Below, piece by piece: positions 47,912 to 57,615 of a DNA stretch of 64,000 bases. The DNA lies in NCBI RefSeq assembly GCF_006376615.1, contig NZ_VEXQ01000003.1, positions 1-64,000 of the forward strand. The letters are read 5' to 3'. Under the pieces are notes generated by a model, which saw only the letters and a list, made by a program, of their open reading frames with translations, had not been told where the DNA came from and made no database searches. The number at the start of each line of letters is the position of its first letter. The first letter of the stretch is position 1. Source of the DNA: Buttiauxella sp. B2 (GTDB lineage Bacteria; Pseudomonadota; Gammaproteobacteria; Enterobacterales; Enterobacteriaceae). The position numbers were made by a program, and so were the translations under genes.

Positions 47912-49270
47912 ATGCTGAGCATTTTCAAACCCACCCCACACCAGCCACGGCTGAAGAGCGAGCACATCGACCCAACTTATCGGCGCCTGCGCTGGCAAAT
48001 CTTTATGGGGATTTTCTTTGGTTACGCAGCCTATTATCTGGTGCGTAAAAACTTCACGCTTGCAATGCCATATCTGGTGGATCAGGGCTTTTCCCGTGGG
48101 GACCTGGGCTTTGCACTTTCAGGAATTTCCATCGCTTACGGTTTTTCAAAATTCATTATGGGGTCAGTTTCTGACCGCTCTAATCCGCGTGTTTTCTTAC
48201 CTGCTGGTTTGATTCTGGCGGCGTTAGTCATGCTGTTTATGGGATTTGTTCCATGGGCAACATCAAGCATTGCAGTGATGTTTGTGCTGCTGTTCCTCTG
48301 TGGCTGGTTCCAGGGGATGGGGTGGCCGCCGTGTGGGCGCACCATGGTGCACTGGTGGTCACAGAAAGAGCGTGGAGGAATTGTTTCCATCTGGAACTGC
48401 GCGCATAACGTGGGTGGTGGCCTTCCGCCATTGCTGTTCCTGTTGGGAATGGCGTGGTTCAACGACTGGCATGCCGCTCTGTATATGCCTGCGTTTGCGG
48501 CGATACTCGTGGCGTTGATTGCTTTTGCGTTAATGCGCGATACACCGCAGTCTTGCGGGTTGCCGTCAATTGAAGAATACAAAAACGATTATCCTGACGA
48601 CTATAGCGAAAAGGCAGAAGAAGAGCTGACAGCCAAACAGATCTTCATGCAGTACGTTTTCCCTAACCGTCTGTTGTGGTACATCGCCATTGCTAACGTT
48701 TTCGTTTATTTACTGCGTTACGGCATCCTCGACTGGTCACCAACGTATCTGAAAGAAGTGAAACACTTCACGCTGGATAAGTCTTCGTGGGCCTACTTCC
48801 TCTATGAATATGCAGGTATCCCAGGAACGCTACTTTGCGGCTGGATGTCGGACAAAGTATTCAGAGGGAATCGTGGTGCAACCGGTGTGTTCTTTATGAT
48901 TCTGGTAACGATTGCGACCGTGGTTTACTGGTTGAACCCACCGGGTAATCCTGGTGTTGATATGGCGTGCATGATTATCATCGGCTTCTTGATTTATGGG
49001 CCGGTCATGTTGATTGGTCTGCATGCGCTGGAACTGGCACCGAAAAAAGCAGCCGGAACCGCAGCAGGATTCACCGGGCTCTTCGGTTATCTTGGCGGCT
49101 CGGTCGCGGCGAGCGCAATTGTCGGCTACACCGTTGACTTCTTTGGCTGGGACGGCGGTTTTATGGTGATGATTGGCGGCGGCGTGCTGGCGGTTGTTCT
49201 GTTGCTGGTGGTGATGGTGAGTGAGAACAAACACCATCAACAAATGAAAGCCAGAGAAGGTCAGAACTAG
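47912..49270 (+). CDS. glpT: Glycerol-3-phosphate:phosphate antiporter GlpT
   Basis: GlpT imports glycerol-3-phosphate in exchange for phosphate and also takes up fosfomycin. The 452-residue MFS protein has 12 predicted helices, the substrate-site arginine in YYLVRKNF near residue 45, and the conserved His in [11 protein letters not shown] near 165. Its length is that of E. coli GlpT. CACGGAGG precedes the ATG. A terminator follows directly, so the glpQ gene that follows glpT in E. coli is absent here. Confidence 0.96.
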   Translation: MLSIFKPTPHQPRLKSEHIDPTYRRLRWQIFMGIFFGYAAYYLVRKNFTLAMPYLVDQGFSRGDLGFALSGISIAYGFSKFIMGSVSDRSNPRVFLPAGLILAALVMLFMGFVPWATSSIAVMFVLLFLCGWFQGMGWPPCGRTMVHWWSQKERGGIVSIWNCAHNVGGGLPPLLFLLGMAWFNDWHAALYMPAFAAILVALIAFALMRDTPQSCGLPSIEEYKNDYPDDYSEKAEEELTAKQIFMQYVFPNRLLWYIAIANVFVYLLRYGILDWSPTYLKEVKHFTLDKSSWAYFLYEYAGIPGTLLCGWMSDKVFRGNRGATGVFFMILVTIATVVYWLNPPGNPGVDMACMIIIGFLIYGPVMLIGLHALELAPKKAAGTAAGFTGLFGYLGGSVAASAIVGYTVDFFGWDGGFMVMIGGGVLAVVLLLVVMVSENKHHQQMKAREGQN

Positions 49271-49275
49271 ATACT

Positions 49276-49308
49276 AAAAAACCTCCCACGGGAGGTTTTT
49301 GTTTTTTT
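49276..49308. terminator. Terminator between convergent glpT and yfaE
   Basis: Stem AAACCTCC-CACG-GGAGGTTT with a T-run (TTTTTGTTTTTTT) on the plus strand and an A-run upstream that gives T residues for the opposite strand. Confidence 0.88.
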
Positions 49309-49561
49309 ACATCTCTATTTCAATATCACCTTGAGCCTGGCAGCAACAAGGTAATATTTCACCGGGTTGGATAAATGCCAGTGGCTCAGTGAGCCACTTA
49401 ACCTGTCCGGAAATCAGACGTGTACGGCATGAGCCGCAATAACCTTCCCGACATTGGTATTCTACGGCAACCTGATGAGACTCAAGTGTTGCCAGTAAGG
49501 AAGGATGGTCTTCTTTACACAGAAGCTGCGCCCCTGTGATTCGTAACGTAACGCGGCTCAT
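49307..49561 (-). CDS. yfaE: [2Fe-2S] ferredoxin YfaE, ribonucleotide reductase cofactor maintenance
   Basis: This 84-residue plant-type ferredoxin has the cluster cysteines in CREGYCGSC (CX4CX2C) and LPCCCQ. YfaE reduces the NrdB diferric centre to help regenerate the tyrosyl radical. It starts 3 bp after the nrdB stop and is the last gene of the nrdAB-yfaE operon. Confidence 0.95.
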   Translation of the reverse strand: MSRVTLRITGAQLLCKEDHPSLLATLESHQVAVEYQCREGYCGSCRTRLISGQVKWLTEPLAFIQPGEILPCCCQAQGDIEIEM

Positions 49562-49564
49562 AAA

Positions 49565-50695
49565 TTACAGCTGGAAGTCGCTTAAATCATCGGTATTAAC
49601 GTTTGAGTCAATCTGACCCACCAGATAAGAACTCACTTCCACTTCTTGTGGCGCAACCTGCACGTTATCGGACACCAGCCATGCGTTGATCCATGGGATT
49701 GGGTTTGAACGCGTTTTGAATGGCAAATCAAGGCCGACCGCCTGCATACGAATGTTGGTGATGTAATCAACATACTGGCAAAGAATATCTTTATTCAGAC
49801 CGATCATCGAACCGTCGCGGAACAGGTAGCTTGCCCACTCTTTTTCTTGCTCGGCTGCCAGCACGAACAAGTCGTAGCATTCCTGTCGGCATTCCAGTGC
49901 GATTTCAGCCATTTCAGGATCGTCTTCACCGGAGCGCATCAGATTCAGCATGTGCTGAGTGCCGGTCAGGTGCAGCGCTTCGTCACGGGCAATCAACTTG
50001 ATGATTTTCGCGTTGCCTTCCATCAGTTCGCGCTCGGCGAAGGCGAAAGAGCAGGCGAAGCTGACGTAAAAGCGAATTGCTTCCAGTGCGTTAACGCTCA
50101 TCAGGCAGATATAAAGCTGTTTTTTTAGCGCGCGCAGGTTAACGGTAACGTTTTTACCGTTCACGCTATGCGTACCTTCACCCAACAGATGCCAGTAGCT
50201 GGTCATCTTGATCAGATCGTCGTAATAGCCAGAGATATCTTTGGCACGTTTGAGGATCTCTTCGTTTTCCACAATGTCGTCAAAAACAATCGCTGGATCG
50301 TTAACGATATTACGGATGATATGGGTGTAAGAGCGTGAGTGAATCGTTTCGGAAAACGCCCATGTTTCAACCCAAGTTTCCAGTTCAGGGATAGAGATCA
50401 GCGGCAGCAATGCCACGTTCGGGCTACGGCCCTGAATGGAGTCCAGCAATGTCTGGTATTTCAGGTTACTGATGAAGATGTGTTTTTCGTGATCGGGCAG
50501 GGCCTGATAGTCAATACGGTCACGGGAGACGTCCACTTCTTCTGGGCGCCAGAAGAAGGAAAGTTGCTTTTCGATCAGTTTTTCGAAGATGTCATATTTT
50601 TGCTGATCGTAGCGTGCCACGTTAACCGGCTGGCCAAAGAACATTGGCTCAGCAAGTTGATCGTTTTTCGTCTGTGAAAAAGTGGTGTAAGCCAT
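49565..50695 (-). CDS. nrdB: Ribonucleoside-diphosphate reductase 1 subunit beta
   Basis: NrdB holds the diiron-tyrosyl radical needed by NrdA. The 376-residue protein has the radical Tyr in [10 protein letters not shown] near residue 123, and iron ligands in [13 protein letters not shown]-type upstream segments and [14 protein letters not shown] near 236-242. Its C-terminus (TDDLSDFQL) is the tail that docks on NrdA. It follows nrdA after a 59-bp spacer with a strong hairpin. Confidence 0.97.
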   Translation of the reverse strand: MAYTTFSQTKNDQLAEPMFFGQPVNVARYDQQKYDIFEKLIEKQLSFFWRPEEVDVSRDRIDYQALPDHEKHIFISNLKYQTLLDSIQGRSPNVALLPLISIPELETWVETWAFSETIHSRSYTHIIRNIVNDPAIVFDDIVENEEILKRAKDISGYYDDLIKMTSYWHLLGEGTHSVNGKNVTVNLRALKKQLYICLMSVNALEAIRFYVSFACSFAFAERELMEGNAKIIKLIARDEALHLTGTQHMLNLMRSGEDDPEMAEIALECRQECYDLFVLAAEQEKEWASYLFRDGSMIGLNKDILCQYVDYITNIRMQAVGLDLPFKTRSNPIPWINAWLVSDNVQVAPQEVEVSSYLVGQIDSNVNTDDLSDFQL

Positions 50696-50721
50696 GAGGT
50701 CAAATCCTGTAATACGTCGAA

Positions 50722-50751
50722 AAAATCCCCTCAGCTAAGTGAGGGGATTTT
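50722..50751 (-). other. Intercistronic hairpin between nrdA and nrdB
   Basis: A perfect 12-bp stem (AAAATCCCCTCA with TGAGGGGATTTT) around a 6-base loop, just after the nrdA stop. On the minus strand the end of the right arm supplies only a short T-run, so it could be a partial terminator or an mRNA-stabilising structure that sets the NrdA to NrdB ratio. Confidence 0.75.
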
Positions 50752-50754
50752 AAG

Positions 50755-53040
50755 TTAGATTTTACATGCGCCGCTTTCGCAGCCATCGTCCTGGATTGAA
50801 GGCGCCAGGTCGTCTTGCGCATCTTCCGCACCGTCGCGGGTGTTCTGATAATAAAGCGTTTTGACACCAAATTTATAGGCGGTGAGCAAATCTTTGAGCA
50901 ACTGTTGCATCGGCACTTTTCCTGACGGGAAGCGTGATGGGTCGTAGTTGGTGTTTGCAGATATCGACTGGTCGATAAATTTCTGCATCAGGCCCACTAA
51001 TTGCAGGTAACCGTCATTGTTTGGCAGCTCCCACAGCAGCTCGTAGCTATCTTTCAGTGTTTCGTAATCCGGCACGACCTGGCGCAGGATACCGTCTTTC
51101 GACGCTTTAATGCTGATATGTCCACGCGGTGGCTCGATACCGTTGGTCGCGTTGGAAATTTGCGACGAAGTTTCAGACGGCATCAAAGCAGAAAGCGTGG
51201 AGTTACGCAGACCGTGAGTTTTGATGGATTCACGCAGCGTTTCCCAGTCGAGATGCAATGGTTCGTTGCTGATGACATCCAGGTCTTTCTTGTAAGTGTC
51301 GATTGGCAAGATGCCTTTAGCGTAGGTGGTTTCGTTGAACCACAGGCATGGGCCTTGCTCTTTTGCCAACTCGTTCGAGGCTTTCAACAGGTAGTACTGG
51401 ATTGCTTCGAAGGTTTTGTGCGTCAGGTTATTGGCGCTGCCATCGGAGTAACGAACGCCATTCTTCGCCAGGTAGTAAGCGAAGTTAATCACGCCAACAC
51501 CCAAGGTGCGGCGACCCATTGCACCGCGTTTAGCGGCAACCATTGGGTAGTCCTGGTAATCCAGCAACGCATCCAGAGCACGTACCGCAAGAATCGCCAG
51601 TTCTTCCAGCTCATCCAGGCTCTTGATTGCGCCAAGATTGAATGCAGACAACGTACACAGTGCAATTTCACCGTCTTCGTCGTTGATGTCATTCATTGGT
51701 TTGGTCGGCAGCGCGATTTCCAGACAGAGGTTGGACTGGCGCACTGGCGCGATAGCTGGGTCAAACGGGCTGTGGGTATTGCAGTGGTCAACGTTCTGAA
51801 TATAGATACGGCCAGTTGAAGCACGTTCCTGCATCATCAACGAGAACAACTCAACGGCTTTCACACGTTGTTTACGGATGCTGTCGTCTTTTTCGTATTT
51901 GGTGTACAGCTGCTCAAATTTTTCCTGGTCAGCAAAAAATGCATCATACAGACCTGGAACGTCAGACGGGCTGAACAGCGTGATGTCTTCGCCTTTCAGC
52001 AAACGGGTGTACATCAGTTTGTTGATTTGCACGCCGTAATCCATATGACGCACGCGGTTGCCTTCAACACCACGGTTGTTTTTCAGCACCAACAGGCTTT
52101 CAACTTCCAGATGCCACATTGGATAGAACAACGTTGCTGCACCGCCGCGTACACCGCCCTGAGAGCAGGATTTCACTGCGGTCTGGAAGTGTTTGTAGAA
52201 CGGAATACAACCGGTGTGGAACGCTTCACCACCGCGAATTGGGCTGCCCAGTGCACGGATACGACCGGCGTTGATACCGATCCCGGCACGTTGGGAAACG
52301 TATTTTACAATCGCGCTGGACGTGGCGTTGATGGAGTCCAGGCTGTCGCCGCATTCGATCAGTACACAAGAGCTGAACTGGCGAGTTGGGGTACGCACGC
52401 CAGACATAATCGGCGTAGGCAAAGAAATTTTGAATGTGGAAACTGCATCATAAAAACGCTTCACGTAGCTCAGACGGGTTTCACGCGGGTAGCCGGAGAA
52501 CAGACACGCAGCGACCAGAATATAGAGGAACTGTGCGCTTTCGTAGATTTCACCGGTGACACGGTTTTGAACCAGGTACTTGCCTTCAAGCTGTTTTACA
52601 GCCGCGTATGAGAAGCTCATGTCACGATCATGGTCGATGTAATCGTCCATCTGCTTGAACTCTTCTTCCGTGTAGTCTTCCAGCAGATGTTGATCGTATT
52701 TACCCATCTCAACCATTTTCACAACATGGTTATAAAGTTTAGGTGGTTCGAACTCACCGTAAGCTTTTTTACGCAGATGGAAAACGGCCAGGCGTGCAGC
52801 CAGATATTGATAATCAGGCGCTTCGCGAGAGATTAAATCTGCCGCCGCTTTGATGATGGTTTCATGAATGTCAGAAGTCTTGATGCCGTCGTAAAACTGG
52901 ATGTGCGAGCGCAGTTCAACCTGTGATACGGATACGTTATTTAAGCCTTCGGCGGCCCAATCCAGAACTCGATGGATTTTATCCAGATCGATACGTTCAG
53001 TGCGACCGTCACGTTTTGTAACCAGCAGACTCTGATTCAT
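50755..53040 (-). CDS. nrdA: Ribonucleoside-diphosphate reductase 1 subunit alpha
   Basis: NrdA is the catalytic subunit of the class Ia reductase that makes dNDPs. The 761-residue protein has an N-terminal ATP cone (about 5-95) for activity control, the active-site cysteines in the SSCVLIECGD, NLCLEI and related segments of the 10-stranded barrel, and the C-terminal redox pair in ESGACKI. Its length is that of E. coli NrdA. It leads the nrdA-nrdB-yfaE operon, downstream of a region with DnaA and NrdR boxes. Confidence 0.98.
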   Translation of the reverse strand: MNQSLLVTKRDGRTERIDLDKIHRVLDWAAEGLNNVSVSQVELRSHIQFYDGIKTSDIHETIIKAAADLISREAPDYQYLAARLAVFHLRKKAYGEFEPPKLYNHVVKMVEMGKYDQHLLEDYTEEEFKQMDDYIDHDRDMSFSYAAVKQLEGKYLVQNRVTGEIYESAQFLYILVAACLFSGYPRETRLSYVKRFYDAVSTFKISLPTPIMSGVRTPTRQFSSCVLIECGDSLDSINATSSAIVKYVSQRAGIGINAGRIRALGSPIRGGEAFHTGCIPFYKHFQTAVKSCSQGGVRGGAATLFYPMWHLEVESLLVLKNNRGVEGNRVRHMDYGVQINKLMYTRLLKGEDITLFSPSDVPGLYDAFFADQEKFEQLYTKYEKDDSIRKQRVKAVELFSLMMQERASTGRIYIQNVDHCNTHSPFDPAIAPVRQSNLCLEIALPTKPMNDINDEDGEIALCTLSAFNLGAIKSLDELEELAILAVRALDALLDYQDYPMVAAKRGAMGRRTLGVGVINFAYYLAKNGVRYSDGSANNLTHKTFEAIQYYLLKASNELAKEQGPCLWFNETTYAKGILPIDTYKKDLDVISNEPLHLDWETLRESIKTHGLRNSTLSALMPSETSSQISNATNGIEPPRGHISIKASKDGILRQVVPDYETLKDSYELLWELPNNDGYLQLVGLMQKFIDQSISANTNYDPSRFPSGKVPMQQLLKDLLTAYKFGVKTLYYQNTRDGAEDAQDDLAPSIQDDGCESGACKI

Positions 53041-53079
53041 GTGCGTTTGTACCTGTCCGTGAAATTAAAAAAGCCCCAT

Positions 53080-53088
53080 TTATCCACA
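53080..53088 (+). promoter_or_regulatory. DnaA box upstream of nrdA (perfect)
   Basis: TTATCCACA, a perfect match to TTATNCACA, 40 bp before the nrdA start. E. coli nrdA is also DnaA-regulated. Confidence 0.8.
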
Positions 53089-53110
53089 GCCAGCCTCTTG
53101 TGGCTAACTT

Positions 53111-53119
53111 TGTGGATAA
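53111..53119 (-). promoter_or_regulatory. Second DnaA box upstream of nrdA (perfect, inverted)
   Basis: TGTGGATAA, the reverse complement of TTATCCACA, 22 bp from the first box. A third near-match (TGTGGATTA) lies at 53138-53146 between the NrdR boxes. Confidence 0.8.
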
Positions 53120-53135
53120 ATACTATATGTAGGGG
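53120..53135. promoter_or_regulatory. NrdR box proximal to nrdA
   Basis: The core CTATATGTAG fits the NrdR pattern CWATATATWG with one change. It abuts the second DnaA box. Confidence 0.65.
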
Positions 53136-53151
53136 GTTGTGGATTACTTAA

Positions 53152-53167
53152 TCACTATATGGTGAGT
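53152..53167. promoter_or_regulatory. NrdR box distal to nrdA
   Basis: The core CTATATGGTG fits the NrdR pattern with two changes. Its centre is 32 bp (three helical turns) from the first box, the spacing expected for paired NrdR boxes. The rest of the 355-bp nrdA-ubiG spacer (53168-53395) holds only A/T-rich sequence, a TGACAATTGTCA palindrome near 53270 and a hairpin after ubiG. Confidence 0.65.
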
Positions 53168-53341
53168 ATTCTAGTAACTAATCGCTTGAGAACAAGTATT
53201 GATTTCGTGACAGAATTGAGGTTGTGACAATGCAGTTTTCGCTAAGTCCACGCCACGTAAGGCTTGTGACAATTGTCAATGGGATGCAAAAAAAATGATA
53301 TTTTTGATCGAGTGCTGATTTCTTAAACTTCATTGATAAGA

Positions 53342-53360
53342 GCGTGGTTTGATACCACGC
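53342..53360 (-). terminator. Hairpin after ubiG, possible terminator
   Basis: GCGTGGT and ACCACGC form a perfect 7-bp stem around TTGAT, 36 bp after the ubiG stop. The following T-run on the minus strand is poor. Confidence 0.4.
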
Positions 53361-53395
53361 AATTTTCATCAAATTCGCTTATGACAAACTCTGAA

Positions 53396-54115
53396 TTAAC
53401 CTTGGGTGTGCAACATATAGTTAACATCAACGCCGGGAGCGAGTTTAAACTTGTTAGTCAGTGGGTTGAAATGCAACCCAGTCATATGACGTTCGCGCAG
53501 TTGTGTATCATCAACCCAGGCCAGTAACTCAGCGGGTTTGATAAATTTCTTCACGTCATGCGTGCCTTTTGGCACCATGCGCAGAATATATTCCGCACCG
53601 ACCACCGCCATCAACCATGACTTGCCGTTACGGTTGAGAGTGGAGAAAAAGACGTGGCCGCCCGGTTTTACTAATTTTGCACAAGCGGTGACGACCGATT
53701 TCGGGTCGGGCACATGCTCAAGCATTTCCATACATGTCACCACGTCGTACTTTCCGGCAAATTTTTCCGCGTGCTGTTCAACGGTTTCCTGAACGTAATC
53801 CACCTGAATACCGCTTTCCAGTGCATGAAGCTTCGCCACCTGTAATGGTTCGAAACCCATATCCAGCCCGGTGACATTGGCACCTTCGCGTGCCATGCTT
53901 TCTGCCAAAATCCCGCCGCCACAGCCGACATCAAGCACCGTTTTACCGAACAGACCATCGGCACGTTGGGTGATATAACCCAAACGCAGCGGGTTAATAC
54001 GGTGTAGAGGTTTAAACTCGCCTTCTAAATCCCACCAGCGTGAAGCAACGGCTTCAAATTTGGCGATTTCATCATGGTCGACGTTGTGGATTACCGGTTG
54101 GTTTTCGGCATTCAT
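53396..54115 (-). CDS. ubiG: Ubiquinone O-methyltransferase UbiG
   Basis: UbiG performs both O-methylations of ubiquinone synthesis. I start at [11 protein letters not shown], giving 239 residues, one fewer than E. coli; the frame extends 16 codons upstream without support. The SAM motif [12 protein letters not shown] is near residues 60-71, followed by [13 protein letters not shown]. It diverges from gyrA. In E. coli yfaL lies between ubiG and nrdA; it is absent here. Confidence 0.97.
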   Translation of the reverse strand: MNAENQPVIHNVDHDEIAKFEAVASRWWDLEGEFKPLHRINPLRLGYITQRADGLFGKTVLDVGCGGGILAESMAREGANVTGLDMGFEPLQVAKLHALESGIQVDYVQETVEQHAEKFAGKYDVVTCMEMLEHVPDPKSVVTACAKLVKPGGHVFFSTLNRNGKSWLMAVVGAEYILRMVPKGTHDVKKFIKPAELLAWVDDTQLRERHMTGLHFNPLTNKFKLAPGVDVNYMLHTQG

Positions 54116-54274
54116 GGGGCTACTTACTCCTTGCTCGTTTCGTGGCGGGAGTATATCAGCCAATTCCGACGAATAAAGCTATTCGCAAATGTGTTCTGGT
54201 TTCCCCACAGTAGGGCGATTGTGTTATAATTTGCGACCTTTGAATCCGGGACACAGTAGAGGGATAGCGGATAC

Positions 54275-56923
54275 ATGAGCGACCTTGCCAGAGAAATTAC
54301 ACCGGTCAACATTGAGGAAGAGCTTAAGAGCTCATATCTGGATTACGCGATGTCGGTTATTGTCGGCCGCGCACTGCCAGATGTCCGCGATGGACTCAAG
54401 CCGGTACACCGTCGCGTACTTTACGCCATGAACGTATTGGGCAATGACTGGAATAAAGCGTACAAAAAATCCGCCCGTGTTGTTGGTGACGTAATCGGTA
54501 AATATCACCCGCATGGTGATACTGCTGTCTATGACACTATCGTGCGTATGGCGCAGCCATTCTCATTGCGTTACATGTTGGTAGATGGCCAGGGTAACTT
54601 CGGCTCTGTAGACGGTGACTCCGCCGCTGCGATGCGTTATACGGAAATCCGTATGTCCAAAATCGCGCATGAGCTGATGGCTGATCTCGAAAAAGACACG
54701 GTAGACTTTGTCGATAACTACGACGGCACCGAGCGCATTCCTGATGTTATGCCAACCAAAATTCCTAACCTGCTGATAAACGGTTCGTCCGGTATCGCAG
54801 TAGGTATGGCAACTAACATCCCGCCTCATAACATTACTGAAGTGATCAACGGCTGCCTTGCGTTTATTGAAGACGAAGACATTACCGTTGAAGGGCTGAT
54901 GGAATACATCCCAGGCCCGGACTTCCCAACTGCGGCAATCATCAATGGCCGTCGTGGCATTGAAGAAGCGTACCGTACCGGTCGCGGAAAAATTTATATC
55001 CGTTCGCGTGCAGAAGTCGAAGCCGATGCTAAAACGGGTCGTGAAACCATCATCGTTCACGAACTCCCATATCAGGTCAACAAAGCGCGTCTGATCGAAA
55101 AAATCGCCGAACTGGTCAAAGAGAAACGCGTTGAGGGCATCAGTGCCCTGCGCGATGAATCTGACAAAGACGGGATGCGCATTGTCATCGAAATCAAACG
55201 CGATGCAGTGGGCGAAGTGGTCCTGAATAATCTTTATTCTCAGACTCAGCTTCAGACCTCCTTCGGTATTAACATGGTTGCGCTGCACCAGGGCCAACCG
55301 AAGATCATGAACCTGAAAGACATTCTTTCTGCGTTCGTGCGTCACCGTCGTGAAGTCGTTACGCGCCGTACCATTTTCGAACTGCGTAAAGCGCGTGATC
55401 GTGCGCACATTCTTGAAGGTCTGGCGATCGCTCTGGCGAACATCGACCCGATCATCGAACTGATTCGTCATTCTCCAAACGCAGCAGAAGCGAAAGCTGG
55501 CCTGATCGCCCGTTCTTGGGATCTGGGCAATGTTTCCGCGATGCTGGAACGTGCAGGCGATGACGCTGCGCGTCCTGAATGGCTGGAACCTGAGTTCGGT
55601 ATTCGTGACGGCCAATATTTCCTGACCGAGCAACAAGCACAGGCGATTCTGGATCTGCGTTTGCAGAAACTGACCGGCCTTGAGCACGAAAAACTGCTCG
55701 ACGAGTACAAAGAGTTGCTGGAACAGATTGCTGAATTGCTGCACATTTTGGGCAGTGCTGAGCGTCTGATGGAAGTGATCCGCGAAGAACTGGAAGCCAT
55801 GCGCGATCAGTTTGGCGACAAACGTCGTACTGAGATCACCGCAAATACCTCTGATATCAACATTGAAGATTTGATCAACCGCGAAGATGTGGTTGTGACT
55901 CTGTCCCACCAGGGCTATGTGAAATATCAGCCGCTAACTGACTACGAAGCACAACGTCGTGGTGGTAAAGGTAAATCTGCAGCACGTATTAAAGAAGAAG
56001 ATTTCATCGACCGTCTGCTGGTCGCCAATACCCACGATACCATTTTGCTGTTCTCCAGCCGTGGCCGTCTGTATTGGATGAAAGTTTATCAGTTACCGGA
56101 AGCGAGCCGTGGTGCGCGTGGCCGTCCAATTGTGAACTTGCTGCCACTGGAAGCTAACGAACGTATTACTGCGATTCTGCCAGTGCGTGAATATGCCGAA
56201 GGCGTTAACGTGTTTATGGCTACCGCCAGCGGTACCGTGAAGAAAACTGCGTTAACTGATTTCAGCCGTCCACGTTCTGCGGGCATCATCGCCGTTAACC
56301 TCAACGAGGGTGACGAGCTGATTGGTGTTGATTTGACCGACGGTAGCAACGAAGCCATGTTGTTCTCGGCTGCGGGTAAAGTGGTGCGCTTCAAAGAAGA
56401 TGCCGTTCGTACCATGGGTCGTACTGCAACTGGTGTTCGCGGTATCAAACTGGCGGGTGAAGACAAAGTTGTTTCCCTGATCATTCCACGCGGTGAAGGT
56501 TCTATCCTGACCGTAACGCAGAATGGTTATGGTAAACGTACTGCGGCTGAAGAGTATCCGACTAAGTCGCGTGCGACTCAGGGCGTTATCTCCATCAAAG
56601 TTACCGAACGTAACGGCAGTGTCGTTGGTGCGGTGCAGGTGGAAGACACCGACCAGATTATGATGATTACCGATGCCGGTACTCTGGTTCGTACTCGCGT
56701 TTCCGAAGTGAGTGTCGTTGGCCGTAACACTCAGGGCGTTATCCTCATCCGTACTGCGGAAGATGAAAACGTTGTGGGTCTGCAACGTGTTGCAGAACCG
56801 GTTGATGAAGAAGAACTGGATGCCATCGACGGCACCGTTGCTGAAGGTGATGACGAAATTGCACCTGAAGCAGAAAGTGATGACAATACCGACGATGCAG
56901 CAGACGACGAAGCGGACGAATAA
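54275..56923 (+). CDS. gyrA: DNA gyrase subunit A
   Basis: GyrA cuts and rejoins DNA for negative supercoiling. The 882-residue protein has the winged-helix and tower domains with catalytic Tyr122 (AAMRYTEIR), a coiled coil with the GDKRRTEI gate, and a C-terminal beta-pinwheel with the GyrA box QRRGGKG near residue 565. The quinolone-determining region has Thr83 ([10 protein letters not shown]) and Asp87. The C-terminal tail is very acidic and about seven residues longer than in E. coli. The gene has its own terminator. Confidence 0.98.
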   Translation: MSDLAREITPVNIEEELKSSYLDYAMSVIVGRALPDVRDGLKPVHRRVLYAMNVLGNDWNKAYKKSARVVGDVIGKYHPHGDTAVYDTIVRMAQPFSLRYMLVDGQGNFGSVDGDSAAAMRYTEIRMSKIAHELMADLEKDTVDFVDNYDGTERIPDVMPTKIPNLLINGSSGIAVGMATNIPPHNITEVINGCLAFIEDEDITVEGLMEYIPGPDFPTAAIINGRRGIEEAYRTGRGKIYIRSRAEVEADAKTGRETIIVHELPYQVNKARLIEKIAELVKEKRVEGISALRDESDKDGMRIVIEIKRDAVGEVVLNNLYSQTQLQTSFGINMVALHQGQPKIMNLKDILSAFVRHRREVVTRRTIFELRKARDRAHILEGLAIALANIDPIIELIRHSPNAAEAKAGLIARSWDLGNVSAMLERAGDDAARPEWLEPEFGIRDGQYFLTEQQAQAILDLRLQKLTGLEHEKLLDEYKELLEQIAELLHILGSAERLMEVIREELEAMRDQFGDKRRTEITANTSDINIEDLINREDVVVTLSHQGYVKYQPLTDYEAQRRGGKGKSAARIKEEDFIDRLLVANTHDTILLFSSRGRLYWMKVYQLPEASRGARGRPIVNLLPLEANERITAILPVREYAEGVNVFMATASGTVKKTALTDFSRPRSAGIIAVNLNEGDELIGVDLTDGSNEAMLFSAAGKVVRFKEDAVRTMGRTATGVRGIKLAGEDKVVSLIIPRGEGSILTVTQNGYGKRTAAEEYPTKSRATQGVISIKVTERNGSVVGAVQVEDTDQIMMITDAGTLVRTRVSEVSVVGRNTQGVILIRTAEDENVVGLQRVAEPVDEEELDAIDGTVAEGDDEIAPEAESDDNTDDAADDEADE

Positions 56924-56980
56924 TCCGAATTTGTGGTTTGATATGACTCGTTGTCGCAAAGGTTGACACTTTCAACCCTA

Positions 56981-57018
56981 AAAAACGCCTGATGCATTGC
57001 ATCGGGCGTTTTGTATTT
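56981..57018 (+). terminator. Rho-independent terminator after gyrA
   Basis: A 14-bp stem with one wobble (AAAACGCCTGATGC with GCATCGGGCGTTTT) around loop ATT, followed by a short T-rich tail. Confidence 0.88.
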
Positions 57019-57086
57019 TAATACCCTGTACTATTCTGGTGAATACAGGTCTGGTGAATTTAAAGCTCAATTAATAAGGCGAAACA

Positions 57087-57473
57087 ATGGCAATTCCTGA
57101 GAAGTATGAAGATGTAGAACGCTGGGCGTTCGGTGATACAGAGCAACAGGCAGATGAACTGGTCAAATTGGTGTTGGATGGTGTGAAAACGGCTACCTGT
57201 GCCAACCTTGATGGTGAAGGGATTGCACAGCCGGGTGACATCTTTGTGGTGGTGGATGGCAAGAATAAGCCGGTTTGTTCGATAGAACTGACCACGGTGG
57301 AAATGACCACTTTTGAGCAGGTAAATGAAGCTCATGCTTTGGCAGAAGGTGAGGGTGACCGGACGCTGGCTTACTGGCGCACTGAACATAAACGCTTTTT
57401 TGAAGAGTACGATCTGTTCTCACCAGATATGACACTGGTGCTGATGCACTTCAAGGTTATCGAAAAGTTCTGA
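57087..57473 (+). CDS. ASCH-domain protein (YhfF-like)
   Basis: This 128-residue protein has the ASCH/PUA-like layout: an early VERWAFGDTEQQADELVKL segment, the GxKTAT motif (DGVKTATCANL near residues 31-41), a strand with GDIFVVVDGKNKPVCSIE, and a C-terminal EGDRTLAYWR and HKRFFEEY signature. ASCH domains are linked to RNA or nucleotide-derivative binding, and one E. coli ASCH protein (YqfB) is an amidohydrolase of N4-acetylcytidine; the function here is unknown. AAGGCGAAAC precedes the ATG. E. coli K-12 has no such gene between gyrA and rcsC. It stands alone with a terminator after it. Confidence 0.85.
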   Translation: MAIPEKYEDVERWAFGDTEQQADELVKLVLDGVKTATCANLDGEGIAQPGDIFVVVDGKNKPVCSIELTTVEMTTFEQVNEAHALAEGEGDRTLAYWRTEHKRFFEEYDLFSPDMTLVLMHFKVIEKF

Positions 57474-57514
57474 TTGTTTTGCTTCATGCCTGGAGTCATC
57501 CAGGCTGAGTAACC

Positions 57515-57540
57515 ACCAGCAAATTGCTGGTTCTTTCTTT
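57515..57540 (+). terminator. Terminator after the ASCH gene
   Basis: CCAGC-AAATT-GCTGG, extendable by flanking pairs, is followed by TTCTTTCTTT. A second small hairpin (GCCTGGA with TCCAGGC) lies just before it at 57488-57505. Confidence 0.65.
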
Positions 57541-57615
57541 GCCGTTGCGGGCTGCCATTTTTGCGGCTACCTTAACGGCATCCAAAGTTTTGCAATTTCC
57601 ACGACCAGGCTCAAT

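Noticed and set aside
54563-55909. A 448-codon open frame antisense to gyrA
   Set aside because: It lies wholly inside gyrA on the other strand, has no ribosome-binding site or recognisable domain, and follows from gyrA codon bias.
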